In this document: piece after piece, positions 1 to 5,736 of the stretch | How the letters are laid out: each line of letters starts with the position of its first letter | How positions within the stretch are numbered: position 1 is the stretch's first letter | NCBI GenBank assembly: GCA_027346925.1 | Contig: DAIERH010000153.1 | Location: forward strand, 1-5,736 | Source: Geobacter sp. | GTDB taxonomy: Bacteria > Desulfobacterota > Desulfuromonadia > Geobacterales > Pseudopelobacteraceae | Reading direction: 5' to 3' | Length of the DNA: 5,736 nt | Notes under the pieces: model-generated | What the model saw: the letters and a program-made list of their open reading frames with translations, nothing else | What the model was told of the DNA's origin: nothing | The model's database searches: none | Position numbers and translations under genes: made by a program

Positions 1-219
1 CCAGTTCCTGGAGCGGGCCTTGATGGCGTTGTCGATGGTTTCGCGCCGGTCAAGCACGCCCCGCACCAATGCCTCGGCAAACTCCCGCACCCGGGCCACG
101 ACCTCGGTCTGTTCCTCACGGAAGGTCAGCAGGGTCTCGGCTAACCCGGCGGAGGGATTCGCGTCCAGGGCATAGAGCATTTGCAGCGCCAGTTCGCGCG
201 CTTCCCGTCGTAATCCCAT
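1..219 (-). CDS. nusB: Transcription antitermination factor NusB, N-terminal part (gene runs off the left edge)
   Basis: NusB binds boxA RNA with ribosomal protein S10 (NusE) in the cytoplasm and supports antitermination, mainly on rRNA operons. The 73 codons visible begin MGLRREARELALQMLYALD, the typical NusB opening in which the first helix reads R-x-A-R-x-x-A-x-Q-x-L-Y. It continues with a region matching FAEALVRGVLDRRETID, typical of helix 3 (F-x-x-x-L-V-x-G-V). Full NusB proteins are about 130-160 residues, so roughly half is missing beyond position 1. The frame is open to the edge. The ATG at 219-217 shares its A with the ribH stop (TAATG), so translation is probably coupled to ribH. 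ribH-nusB adjacency is common across bacteria and supports the call. The family assignment is secure from the sequence; the C-terminus cannot be judged. Confidence 0.93.
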   Translation of the reverse strand, partial: MGLRREARELALQMLYALDANPSAGLAETLLTFREEQTEVVARVREFAEALVRGVLDRRETIDNAIKARSRNW

Positions 220-686
220 TATTTGAGGGCCCTCAGCAGGTTGACGGTTTCGATGGCGGTGACGGCGGCCTCGAACCCCTTGTTGCCGGCCTTGGTGCCG
301 GCCCGCTCCACGGCCTGCTCGATGGTGTCGGTGGTCAGCACGCCAAAGGCGACCGGTACGCCGCTCTCCAGCGAGACCGAGGCCACGCCCTTCGAGACCT
401 CGGCCGCCACGTAGTCGAAATGGGGCGTTGAACCGCGGATGACCGCGCCCAGGCAGATGATGGCGTCATACCGGCAGGTCTCGGCCAGCTTCTTGGCAGC
501 CAGGGGGATCTCGAACGCGCCCGGCACCCGGGCGACATGGATGGCCTTGTCGTCCGCTCCGTGGCGGAGCAGGGCATCCACCGCCCCTTCCAGCAGACGT
601 TCGCAGATGAAGCTGTTGAAACGGCTGACGATGATGCCGAACCTGAGCCCCTTGGCCTCAAGTTGTCCTTCGAAGAATTGTGGCAT
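219..686 (-). CDS. ribH: 6,7-dimethyl-8-ribityllumazine synthase
   Basis: This enzyme condenses 5-amino-6-ribitylaminouracil with 3,4-dihydroxy-2-butanone 4-phosphate to give the lumazine precursor of riboflavin. It is cytoplasmic and usually forms pentamers or 60-mer shells. The 155-residue product has the normal family length (about 154). Visible motifs are SRFN (21-24, substrate-stacking Phe), PGAFEIP (55-61), GAVIRGSTPHFDYV (80-93) with the general-base His at 89, FGVLTTDT (114-121), and ERAGTKAGNKG (127-137) with the phosphate/catalytic Arg at 128. The ATG at 686 is preceded by a strong AGGAGGT ribosome site five bases upstream (GGAGG at 692-696), which fixes the start. It overlaps nusB by one base. 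The usual upstream riboflavin genes (ribD, ribE, ribBA) are absent; cbiD lies upstream instead, 88 bp away. The gene looks intact and functional. Confidence 0.97.
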   Translation of the reverse strand: MPQFFEGQLEAKGLRFGIIVSRFNSFICERLLEGAVDALLRHGADDKAIHVARVPGAFEIPLAAKKLAETCRYDAIICLGAVIRGSTPHFDYVAAEVSKGVASVSLESGVPVAFGVLTTDTIEQAVERAGTKAGNKGFEAAVTAIETVNLLRALK

Positions 687-731
687 GGCAACCTCCTGTG
701 TGCGCGACGTAAAGAAATCGAAATACTAGCA
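687..731 (-). promoter_or_regulatory. Candidate ribH-nusB promoter (extended -10) and strong ribosome site
   Basis: On the minus strand the spacer contains TGC followed by TAGTAT (729-731 and 723-728), an extended -10 like element. It sits in a local AT-rich patch just after an AAAAATATG stretch, about 37 bases before the ribH ATG. No good -35 hexamer is visible at 16-18 bp spacing. The Shine-Dalgarno AGGAGGT covers 691-697. The 88-bp gap after cbiD, the AT-rich patch and the strong ribosome site suggest that ribH-nusB can be transcribed separately from cbiD. The promoter itself is a pattern-level guess; the ribosome site is clear. Confidence 0.35.
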
Positions 732-774
732 TATTTTTGGCGGATGGGGAGAAAAAAGTGTGTGCCGGAGGCGT

Positions 775-1913
<1,139 letters not shown>

Positions 1914-1917
<4 letters not shown>

Positions 1918-2822
1918 GGCATGCCCGTCAGGAACAGGTGGCAGAAATGGAGCGTCACAAAGGAGAGCGGTATGCCGATCCCCACCAGCATGGCCACCAG
2001 CGGCGGCTCAAGGTCGTGGTCCACGGCGATGATGCCGGCGGTGATCATGGGCGCCATGGCGGCCTCGAAGATGGTTACCTGGGTGACGGTGCCCGTGGCG
2101 CCCAGCAGGGTGACATACAGCAGATAGATCAAGGCCGGTCCCAGGAGCAGCTTGTAGGCCAGCCCGGCCGAGAGCGGCCTCAGAACCTCCCTCAGGCCGC
2201 CGAACTGGAGCTGGAACCCCACCGAAACCAGGGCCAGGGGCGTGAGGGTGCTGCCCAGCTTTTCCAGGATTACGACAGACCAGGCGGGAAAGGGGAGCGG
2301 CCGGAGGAAGAACGCCAGGATCAGGGCCTGGAAGGGCGGAAACATCAGAATCTTGCGGGCCATCTGGCGGGGGGAGGTGCTGCCCGACGAATAGAGCGTG
2401 GCTACCAGGATGCCGAGGGTCGAGAGCACCATGAAGGAGCCCAGTTGGTCGGCGATGATGCCGATACCCAGGTATTCCTTGCCGTAATAGGCCTCGATCA
2501 TTGGCAGGCCCACAAAGGAGGTGTTGCCCAGCCCGGCCACCAGCACCAGGGCCCCGATCCTGCGCCGATCCATGTTCAGTACCTTGCCGGCGATGGCGAA
2601 CAGCGTCCAGGCGCAGCCGAACAGAAGCCAGGCCATGGCGGCGGTGAGCGCCAGCGACGGATCGATCTTGAGGTTGTGGATATGCAGGATGGCCAGGGCC
2701 GGCAGGGAGATGTGGATGATGAAGCCGTTCAGTGCCGCCGGGGTGGCGGCGGGGAAGCGGCCGGTCTTTCTGAGGCCGATGCCGGCTGCGAGACAGATTG
2801 CCAATAGGATGATGTTTGCCAT
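1914..2822 (-). CDS. AEC-family (auxin efflux carrier-like) membrane permease
   Basis: This 302-residue integral membrane protein has about ten hydrophobic segments in two groups of five (roughly 1-17, 33-50, 58-80, 88-108, 118-144; then 160-176, 190-208, 219-240, 248-268, 274-297). A charged, polar loop near 145-158 separates the groups. Family signatures are GNTSFVGLP (99-107) and the second-half counterpart FEAAMAPMIT (252-261). The length fits bacterial AEC transporters (about 300-320). Known members export or take up small organic anions such as malate or malonate; the substrate here is not evident. The ATG at 2822 is chosen because an in-frame TAA lies at 2829-2831 and an AAGG ribosome site is just upstream. 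The last four bases overlap the cbiD start (ATGA), so the two genes are almost certainly cotranscribed. An AEC permease is not a recognised cobalamin-pathway part. Confidence 0.9.
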
Positions 2823-2988
2823 TATGCCTTATCCAGGGTAAAGCCGGAAGCCGAAAACCTTTGCCACAGAGAACACAGAGTTCACAGAGGAAAGGAAATA
2901 ATCGAATAAAGGCTTTTTAAAAGTTTTAACCTGCAATTACCTTTGTTTGAGCCTATCTCTGTGACCTCTGTGGCAGATGCAGTTAAGG
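2823..2988. other. Intergenic gap between cbiC and the AEC gene: repeats, AT-rich centre, no gene
   Basis: This gap holds no supported coding sequence. It contains an inverted pair of CACAGAG repeat clusters (annotated separately) around an AT-rich core of about 60 bp. The core includes a perfect palindrome, TTAAAA-G-TTTTAA (2917-2929). It breaks the short spacing of the otherwise tightly packed cobalamin genes. Any promoter for the AEC-cbiD pair should lie here, but I find no convincing -35/-10 pair on the minus strand. I also see no intrinsic terminator and no cobalamin riboswitch after the cbiC stop. Confidence 0.8.
2862..2975. repeat. Inverted CACAGAG repeat element with 9-bp period
   Basis: The left arm has three CACAGAG units at 2865-2871, 2874-2880 and 2883-2889, spaced exactly 9 bp apart. 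The right arm has two inverted units, CTCTGTG at 2957-2963 and 2966-2972, also 9 bp apart. The outermost 10 bp, TGCCACAGAG (2862-2871), are perfectly inverted at 2966-2975, and the second units align with the same two-base spacing. Outside the arms, AAAACCTTT (2854-2862) is loosely mirrored by GTTAAGGTT (2982-2990). ACAGAG-rich elements of this type are scattered through many deltaproteobacterial genomes (a recollection, not a search). No transposase is present. Confidence 0.85.
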
Positions 2989-3624
2989 TTATTCCTGTCC
3001 GGCCAGGATCGCCAGGGCATTGACCACGGCCGCCGCCACGTTGGAGCCGCCCTTGCGCCCCATGTTGGTGATGAACGGGACCGGAACGCCCATGGCGGCC
3101 AGGGCGTTCTTGCTCTCCTCGGCGCCCACGAAGCCGACCGGGAGGCCGATGACGAGGGCCGGTTCGGCCGTGCCCCCGCCGATAAGACGCAGCAGTTCGA
3201 ACAGGGCCGTGGGGGCGTTGCCGATCACGAAGAGTGCGCCGGGGGTAGCGGCCACGGCCTTGCGCATGGCGGCGATGGAGCGGGTGATGCCCTCATGCCT
3301 GGCCTGCCCGGCCACGTCCGGGTCGGCCACATGGCAGGAGAGCGTACAGCCAAAGGGGGCCAGGCGGGCCTTGGCTATGCCGGACAGTGCCATGGTGGTG
3401 TCGGTGACGATGGCCGCCCCGTCCCTGATGGCCTTGATGGCGCGTTCCACGGCCCCCTCGGAGAAAATCATGGTCCGGCTATACTCGAAGTCGGCGCTGG
3501 TGTGGATCGCACGGCGCACCACCTGCCACTGGGGCTCGGGCCAGTCGTGCTCCCCCACCTCGCAGTCGATGATGCGGAAAGACTCGGCCTCGATCTCTTC
3601 CGGCCTCATGGTCAGGGAGTCCAT
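2989..3624 (-). CDS. cbiC: Cobalt-precorrin-8 methylmutase
   Basis: CbiC (CobH fold) moves the methyl group from C11 to C12 of cobalt-precorrin-8, giving cobyrinate. With the ATG at 3624 the product is 211 residues, the usual size. Motifs include PEEIEAESFRIID near the N-terminus, RRAIHTSADFEY with the catalytic His at residue 41, TDTTMALSGI, PTALFELLRLI, LVIGLPVGFVGAEESK, and the C-terminal TNMGRKGGSNVAAAVVNALA. I prefer ATG 3624 over the in-frame GTG at 3633. The ATG forms TGATG with the cbiX stop and has GGGGTG seven bases upstream, while the GTG has no well-placed ribosome site. A further in-frame ATG at 3609 is less likely. It is translationally linked to cbiX, and a 164-bp repeat-bearing gap follows. 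No key residue appears lost. Confidence 0.95.
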   Translation of the reverse strand: MDSLTMRPEEIEAESFRIIDCEVGEHDWPEPQWQVVRRAIHTSADFEYSRTMIFSEGAVERAIKAIRDGAAIVTDTTMALSGIAKARLAPFGCTLSCHVADPDVAGQARHEGITRSIAAMRKAVAATPGALFVIGNAPTALFELLRLIGGGTAEPALVIGLPVGFVGAEESKNALAAMGVPVPFITNMGRKGGSNVAAAVVNALAILAGQE

Positions 3625-4007
3625 CAGCGCCACCCCAGCCGGTCCAGGGCCTCGCCTATCCGTTCAGTCTCCACCTCGGCCAGTTTGCGGTGCACGCCCA
3701 GGTGCGTCCCCATCTCCATGATCAGGCCGGGGTGCCGTTTCCGGGCCTCCTCGATCTCCTCGGGCAGGTCGTGCCGCACGTGGGCCCCCATGAAGAGGAA
3801 ATAGGGCATCAGCAGGAGGCGCCCGGCGCCGCGTGCCACGCAGGCATCGATCCCCGCCTGGATGTTCGGTTCGTGCAGTTCGCGGAACGCGACCTCCACG
3901 ATCTCGAAGCCGGTCATCTCCCGCACCATCCGCGCCACCTGGCGGGCGGCATCGTTGGCCTCGGGGATGCGGCTGCCGTGAGCCATCATCAGGATTGCTG
4001 TTTTCAT
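3624..4007 (-). CDS. cbiX: Sirohydrochlorin cobaltochelatase, short single-domain type
   Basis: CbiX inserts cobalt into sirohydrochlorin, committing it to the anaerobic cobalamin route. The 127-residue size matches the short CbiX(S) form, about half the length of two-domain CbiX(L) and other class II chelatases; short forms are thought to act as dimers. Visible features are LMMAHGSR with the likely metal-binding His10, the FRELHEPNIQAGI segment (41-53), and LLLMPYFLFMGAHVRHDLP (65-82) with the second His at 76 and another at 79. The ATG at 4007 has a GAGGT ribosome site six bases upstream (4014-4018). The stop overlaps the cbiC start by one base (TGATG), confirming an operon. A SirB-like ferrochelatase role in siroheme synthesis is possible, but the cbiC neighbour favours cobalt. 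Confidence 0.93.
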   Translation of the reverse strand: MKTAILMMAHGSRIPEANDAARQVARMVREMTGFEIVEVAFRELHEPNIQAGIDACVARGAGRLLLMPYFLFMGAHVRHDLPEEIEEARKRHPGLIMEMGTHLGVHRKLAEVETERIGEALDRLGWR

Positions 4008-4066
4008 GTGGTTACCTCGATTGTGATGTCAATGAATCCGGGCCACCGTTTCCGCCCGCAAAAAAG

Positions 4067-4390
4067 CTAGACAAACTCATACACGATGAGTCCGCAGATG
4101 AGCACCATCAGGGAAAGGGCCCCGATAAACAGGTTGTCGGCAATACTCGTCCAAAGGCGTTTATGCCTCCCTAGGCGGGCCTTTAGCCCAAGGTAGGAAA
4201 GAAGGCAACAGATGAGGAAAAGGAGGGCATCAAGTGCGAGAAGTTCCTGTCCGTACTGCTGCGCCCTCCTGTCGAGGTGCCTCATGATTCCGATGACGGT
4301 CAGGCAGACGCCGACAAGGGTCGCGGAAACGGTGAAGATATGGATTGAAAGGTCGAATTCTACAAAAGCCTTGGATGGTTCATGTGACAT
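4067..4390 (-). CDS. Small membrane protein of unknown function
   Basis: I cannot name a function for this 107-residue protein. It has three likely membrane helices: about 15-36 (HIFTVSATLVGVCLTVIGIM), 50-70 (LLALDALLFLICCLLSYLGLK) and 84-105 (DNLFIGALSLMVLICGLIVY). An Arg-rich loop HLDRRAQQ (38-45) and a basic loop RLGRHKR (72-78) separate them. The SATLVGVCLTVIGI segment resembles small hypothetical membrane proteins seen in other proteobacteria, from memory. The ATG at 4390 has only a weak GAGAG ribosome site. A hand count over 4081-4380 gives about 54% GC, clearly lower than the cobalamin genes beside it, which may mean recent acquisition. It is 59 bp upstream of cbiX and 81 bp downstream of the oxidoreductase gene, so operon membership is uncertain. 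The coding call rests on coherent membrane topology and the lack of a competing frame. Confidence 0.7.
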   Translation of the reverse strand: MSHEPSKAFVEFDLSIHIFTVSATLVGVCLTVIGIMRHLDRRAQQYGQELLALDALLFLICCLLSYLGLKARLGRHKRLWTSIADNLFIGALSLMVLICGLIVYEFV

Positions 4391-4471
4391 GACGTTCTCT
4401 CAAATGGATATATATGCTGGATACTTGGGCTGAACTCGATCAGTGATTGGCCTCATCCCCGGTGAACCGGG

Positions 4472-5736
4472 TTAATGTCTTTCCAGCCCGTTGAGGCACC
4501 ATGCGCTTGCCCGGTAAACCGCACCTTCCCCCTCCGCGTTCAAGCCCCGCAACCGTTCCCAGGACCCGGAAAGCGGCTCCCCGGCCTGCTCTCCACTCAG
4601 CCGCTCCAGCAGGTCCCCCGCTATCCGCCACGAGGGGAGGATAGCCCCGCCGGGTGGTGTCGTGCGGTGCACACGGGGCGGATGCCCGGCCGGGTCGAGC
4701 CCCTTGATGGGCAGGCCCGGCTGCATGACCTGCCTGAAACGCTGGGCACGTCCCTCGTTATTGACAAAGGTGCCCTCCTGTTCCACCCAGGCGGCGGCGG
4801 GCAGGACGATCTCGGCTTGCGAAAGCAGTGCGGTCGGCCGCCAATCGGCAGCCGCCAGCACCCTGATCCCTGTCGTCATCTCCGGGGACAGGTCGGCCTC
4901 GAAGCTGATCAACCCCTTGGTCCTCCCCTCCGCCAGGGCCCGGGAGAACGGCACCGCGCCATGTTCCCGGGCCAGCAGGGCGCAGCCGAAGGCATTGGGG
5001 CCGTGCGGGATGAAGGCGAGTTTCAACTCCGGTAGGGCAGCGGCTTGCCCCCCCCCTGTGTCAAAGGCCCCAAACAACGGGCCTGAAGGGGATTTTTGGG
5101 GAGGAGCCATGAGCGAGGCGATCTCCTTAATGGTATCCGGTCCCTTGCGGCTGATGCCGCAGATGATCACCGGCCGGGCGGCCTCTGTCAGGGGGACCTC
5201 ACCCAGGGAGTTGGCCGATACGAATTCGAAAAGCAGCCCTTTCTCCTGTTCAGCCCTGGCCTCGACTTCGCTCAGCCCGCATCCCCTCCCCTGGGCGTAG
5301 TCCGTCTCCTCCACCACGTACACCCGCGCTCCGTTGCGCCAAGCCTGGCGCACTGCCAGGGCCATCATGGGGGCCACAGCCCGCAGGTCACATTCCAAGA
5401 CCGCCACCAGGTCGGCCGTGCGCACATCCGCCAGCGAAGCGGCATTGGCAGTGGTCAGCAGTGAAACCGCCTCCATGGTCCGTTCGGCCTGGAGTTTGTC
5501 GTCGAAGTAGCTCAGGGTGCCGGCACCGAGCAGTTCCCGCAAGCGGGCTGCCATGATGTTCCCCTCCAGGGACATGCGGGGGGAGCCGACGATGGCCAGG
5601 CTGGCGGGACCGTTGAGTTCCAGGAATTCCGCCAGCCGCTCCAGCAGGGCATCCATCGCCTCGTCCAGGCTGACCGGCCGGTTGTCCGCCAGGGCCTGGC
5701 GCGGCCGCTCGGGCGCGTTGACCGCCCCGTTGGAGA
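4472..5736 (-). CDS. Molybdopterin-dependent oxidoreductase, NuoG/FdhA-like, C-terminal part (5' end beyond the window)
   Basis: The frame is open to the right edge: about 26 codons precede the first internal ATG at 5656 and read NAPERPRQALADNRPVSLDEAMDALLERLAEF. This is the typical family passage (N-x-P-E-R ... S-W/L-D-E-A) that follows the cofactor-binding N-terminus, so the true start and any iron-sulfur domain lie outside. Later landmarks are LAIVGSPRMSLEGN, VAVLECDLRAVAPMMALAVRQAWRNGARVYVVE, IPHGPNAFGC, and SQAEIVLPAAAWVEQEGTFVNNEGRAQRF, the well-conserved VLPA...E-G-T-F-x-N-x-E-G-R block. The protein ends soon after WRIAGDLLERL without the extra C-terminal molydop-binding domain of many formate dehydrogenases, closer to NuoG. 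No nuoH follows, so it is not in a normal complex I operon order. One loop resembles repeat DNA (annotated separately). The exact electron donor is unknown. Confidence 0.8.
   Translation of the reverse strand, partial: SNGAVNAPERPRQALADNRPVSLDEAMDALLERLAEFLELNGPASLAIVGSPRMSLEGNIMAARLRELLGAGTLSYFDDKLQAERTMEAVSLLTTANAASLADVRTADLVAVLECDLRAVAPMMALAVRQAWRNGARVYVVEETDYAQGRGCGLSEVEARAEQEKGLLFEFVSANSLGEVPLTEAARPVIICGISRKGPDTIKEIASLMAPPQKSPSGPLFGAFDTGGGQAAALPELKLAFIPHGPNAFGCALLAREHGAVPFSRALAEGRTKGLISFEADLSPEMTTGIRVLAAADWRPTALLSQAEIVLPAAAWVEQEGTFVNNEGRAQRFRQVMQPGLPIKGLDPAGHPPRVHRTTPPGGAILPSWRIAGDLLERLSGEQAGEPLSGSWERLRGLNAEGEGAVYRASAWCLNGLERH
5045..5103. repeat. Possible dispersed repeat in frame inside the oxidoreductase gene
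   Basis: The plus strand has CCCCCCTGTGTCAAAGG (5051-5067), then a spacer, then GAAGGGGATTTTTGGGGAGG (5085-5104). From memory this resembles a common repeat of the form CCCCCTTTGTCAAAGGGGG followed by GGGGGATTT. On the gene strand it reads APPQKSPSGPLFGAFDTGGG, similar to the SPSIPLFQRG / FDKGG peptides that the repeat gives elsewhere. It sits between ASLM and LKLAFIPHG, where related proteins usually have a shorter loop. The match is degenerate and the call is tentative. Confidence 0.4.

Noticed and set aside
1938..2807. 289-codon plus-strand frame opposite the AEC gene
   Set aside because: Its composition is extreme in Gln, Gly, His and Arg, as expected from the complement of a membrane-protein gene; no family is recognised.
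2823..2988. Cobalamin riboswitch upstream of the AEC-cbiD pair
   Set aside because: No B12-box-like GCCACTG sequence or suitable structure is present. The space is filled by the CACAGAG element and AT-rich DNA. A GCCACTG at about 3520-3530 is inside cbiC coding sequence and isolated.
3625..3633. GTG start for cbiC adding three residues
   Set aside because: The ATG at 3624 gives a TGATG junction with cbiX and a better placed GGGGTG ribosome site.
2977..3804. 275-codon plus-strand frame opposite cbiC and cbiX
   Set aside because: It runs antisense across two clearly conserved enzymes and has no domain of its own.
4027..4032. Perfect TTGACA hexamer on the minus strand just upstream of cbiX
   Set aside because: At 17 bp spacing the -10 would fall on the cbiX start codon, with no TATAAT-like sequence there, so it would not give a usable leader.
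4458..4471. CCCGGTTCACCGGG hairpin just after the oxidoreductase stop
   Set aside because: The stem is only 5-6 bp and no T run follows on the minus strand. It may slow polymerase but does not meet the pattern of an intrinsic terminator.

Overview
The window is GC-rich (mostly about 65-70% by eye) and every supported gene lies on the minus strand. Gene content, cobalamin gene types and several dispersed short-repeat families suggest a Geobacter/Pelobacter-like member of the Desulfuromonadota. That assignment is an inference from style and remembered family sequences, not from a search. Reading in the direction of transcription (right to left) there are seven intact or partial gene calls of recognisable family, plus one small membrane protein of unknown function.

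Right end (4472-5736): the C-terminal part of a molybdopterin-dependent oxidoreductase of the NuoG/formate dehydrogenase alpha class, cut by the window edge. Then a lone 107-residue membrane protein of lower GC (4067-4390). Next comes a cobalamin pair, cbiX (small, single-domain cobaltochelatase) and cbiC (precorrin-8 methylmutase), joined by a TGATG stop/start overlap. A 164-bp non-coding gap carries an inverted pair of CACAGAG repeats. After it come an AEC-family permease and cbiD (C1-methyltransferase), joined by an ATGA overlap. Last, after an 88-97 bp gap with a possible promoter, are ribH (lumazine synthase) and the N-terminal half of nusB, joined by a TAATG overlap.

Functionally, cbiX, cbiD and cbiC act in the anaerobic (early-cobalt) corrin pathway: cobalt insertion into sirohydrochlorin, C1 methylation of cobalt-precorrin-5B, and methyl migration at cobalt-precorrin-8. 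The other ring enzymes (cbiL, F, G, H, E/T, J) are not in this window. ribH-nusB is a common housekeeping pair in riboflavin and transcription contexts. Its usual upstream partners ribD, ribE and ribBA are absent here and replaced by cbiD.

The most unusual content is repeat DNA inside coding sequence. cbiD contains an exact 63-bp block of nine heptamers (five GGTTCNN, then four AACATCG) that adds 21 codons without breaking the frame. It also contains a 33-bp match to a widespread hairpin repeat (CCCTCACCCC...GGGGAGAG type) read as LTPAISQGERE. The molybdopterin gene has a segment resembling a third repeat family (CCCCTTTGTCAAAGGGG type). A fourth family lies in the intergenic gap. I see no CRISPR array, tRNA, rRNA, transposase, phage gene or cobalamin riboswitch, and no convincing new multi-gene system.
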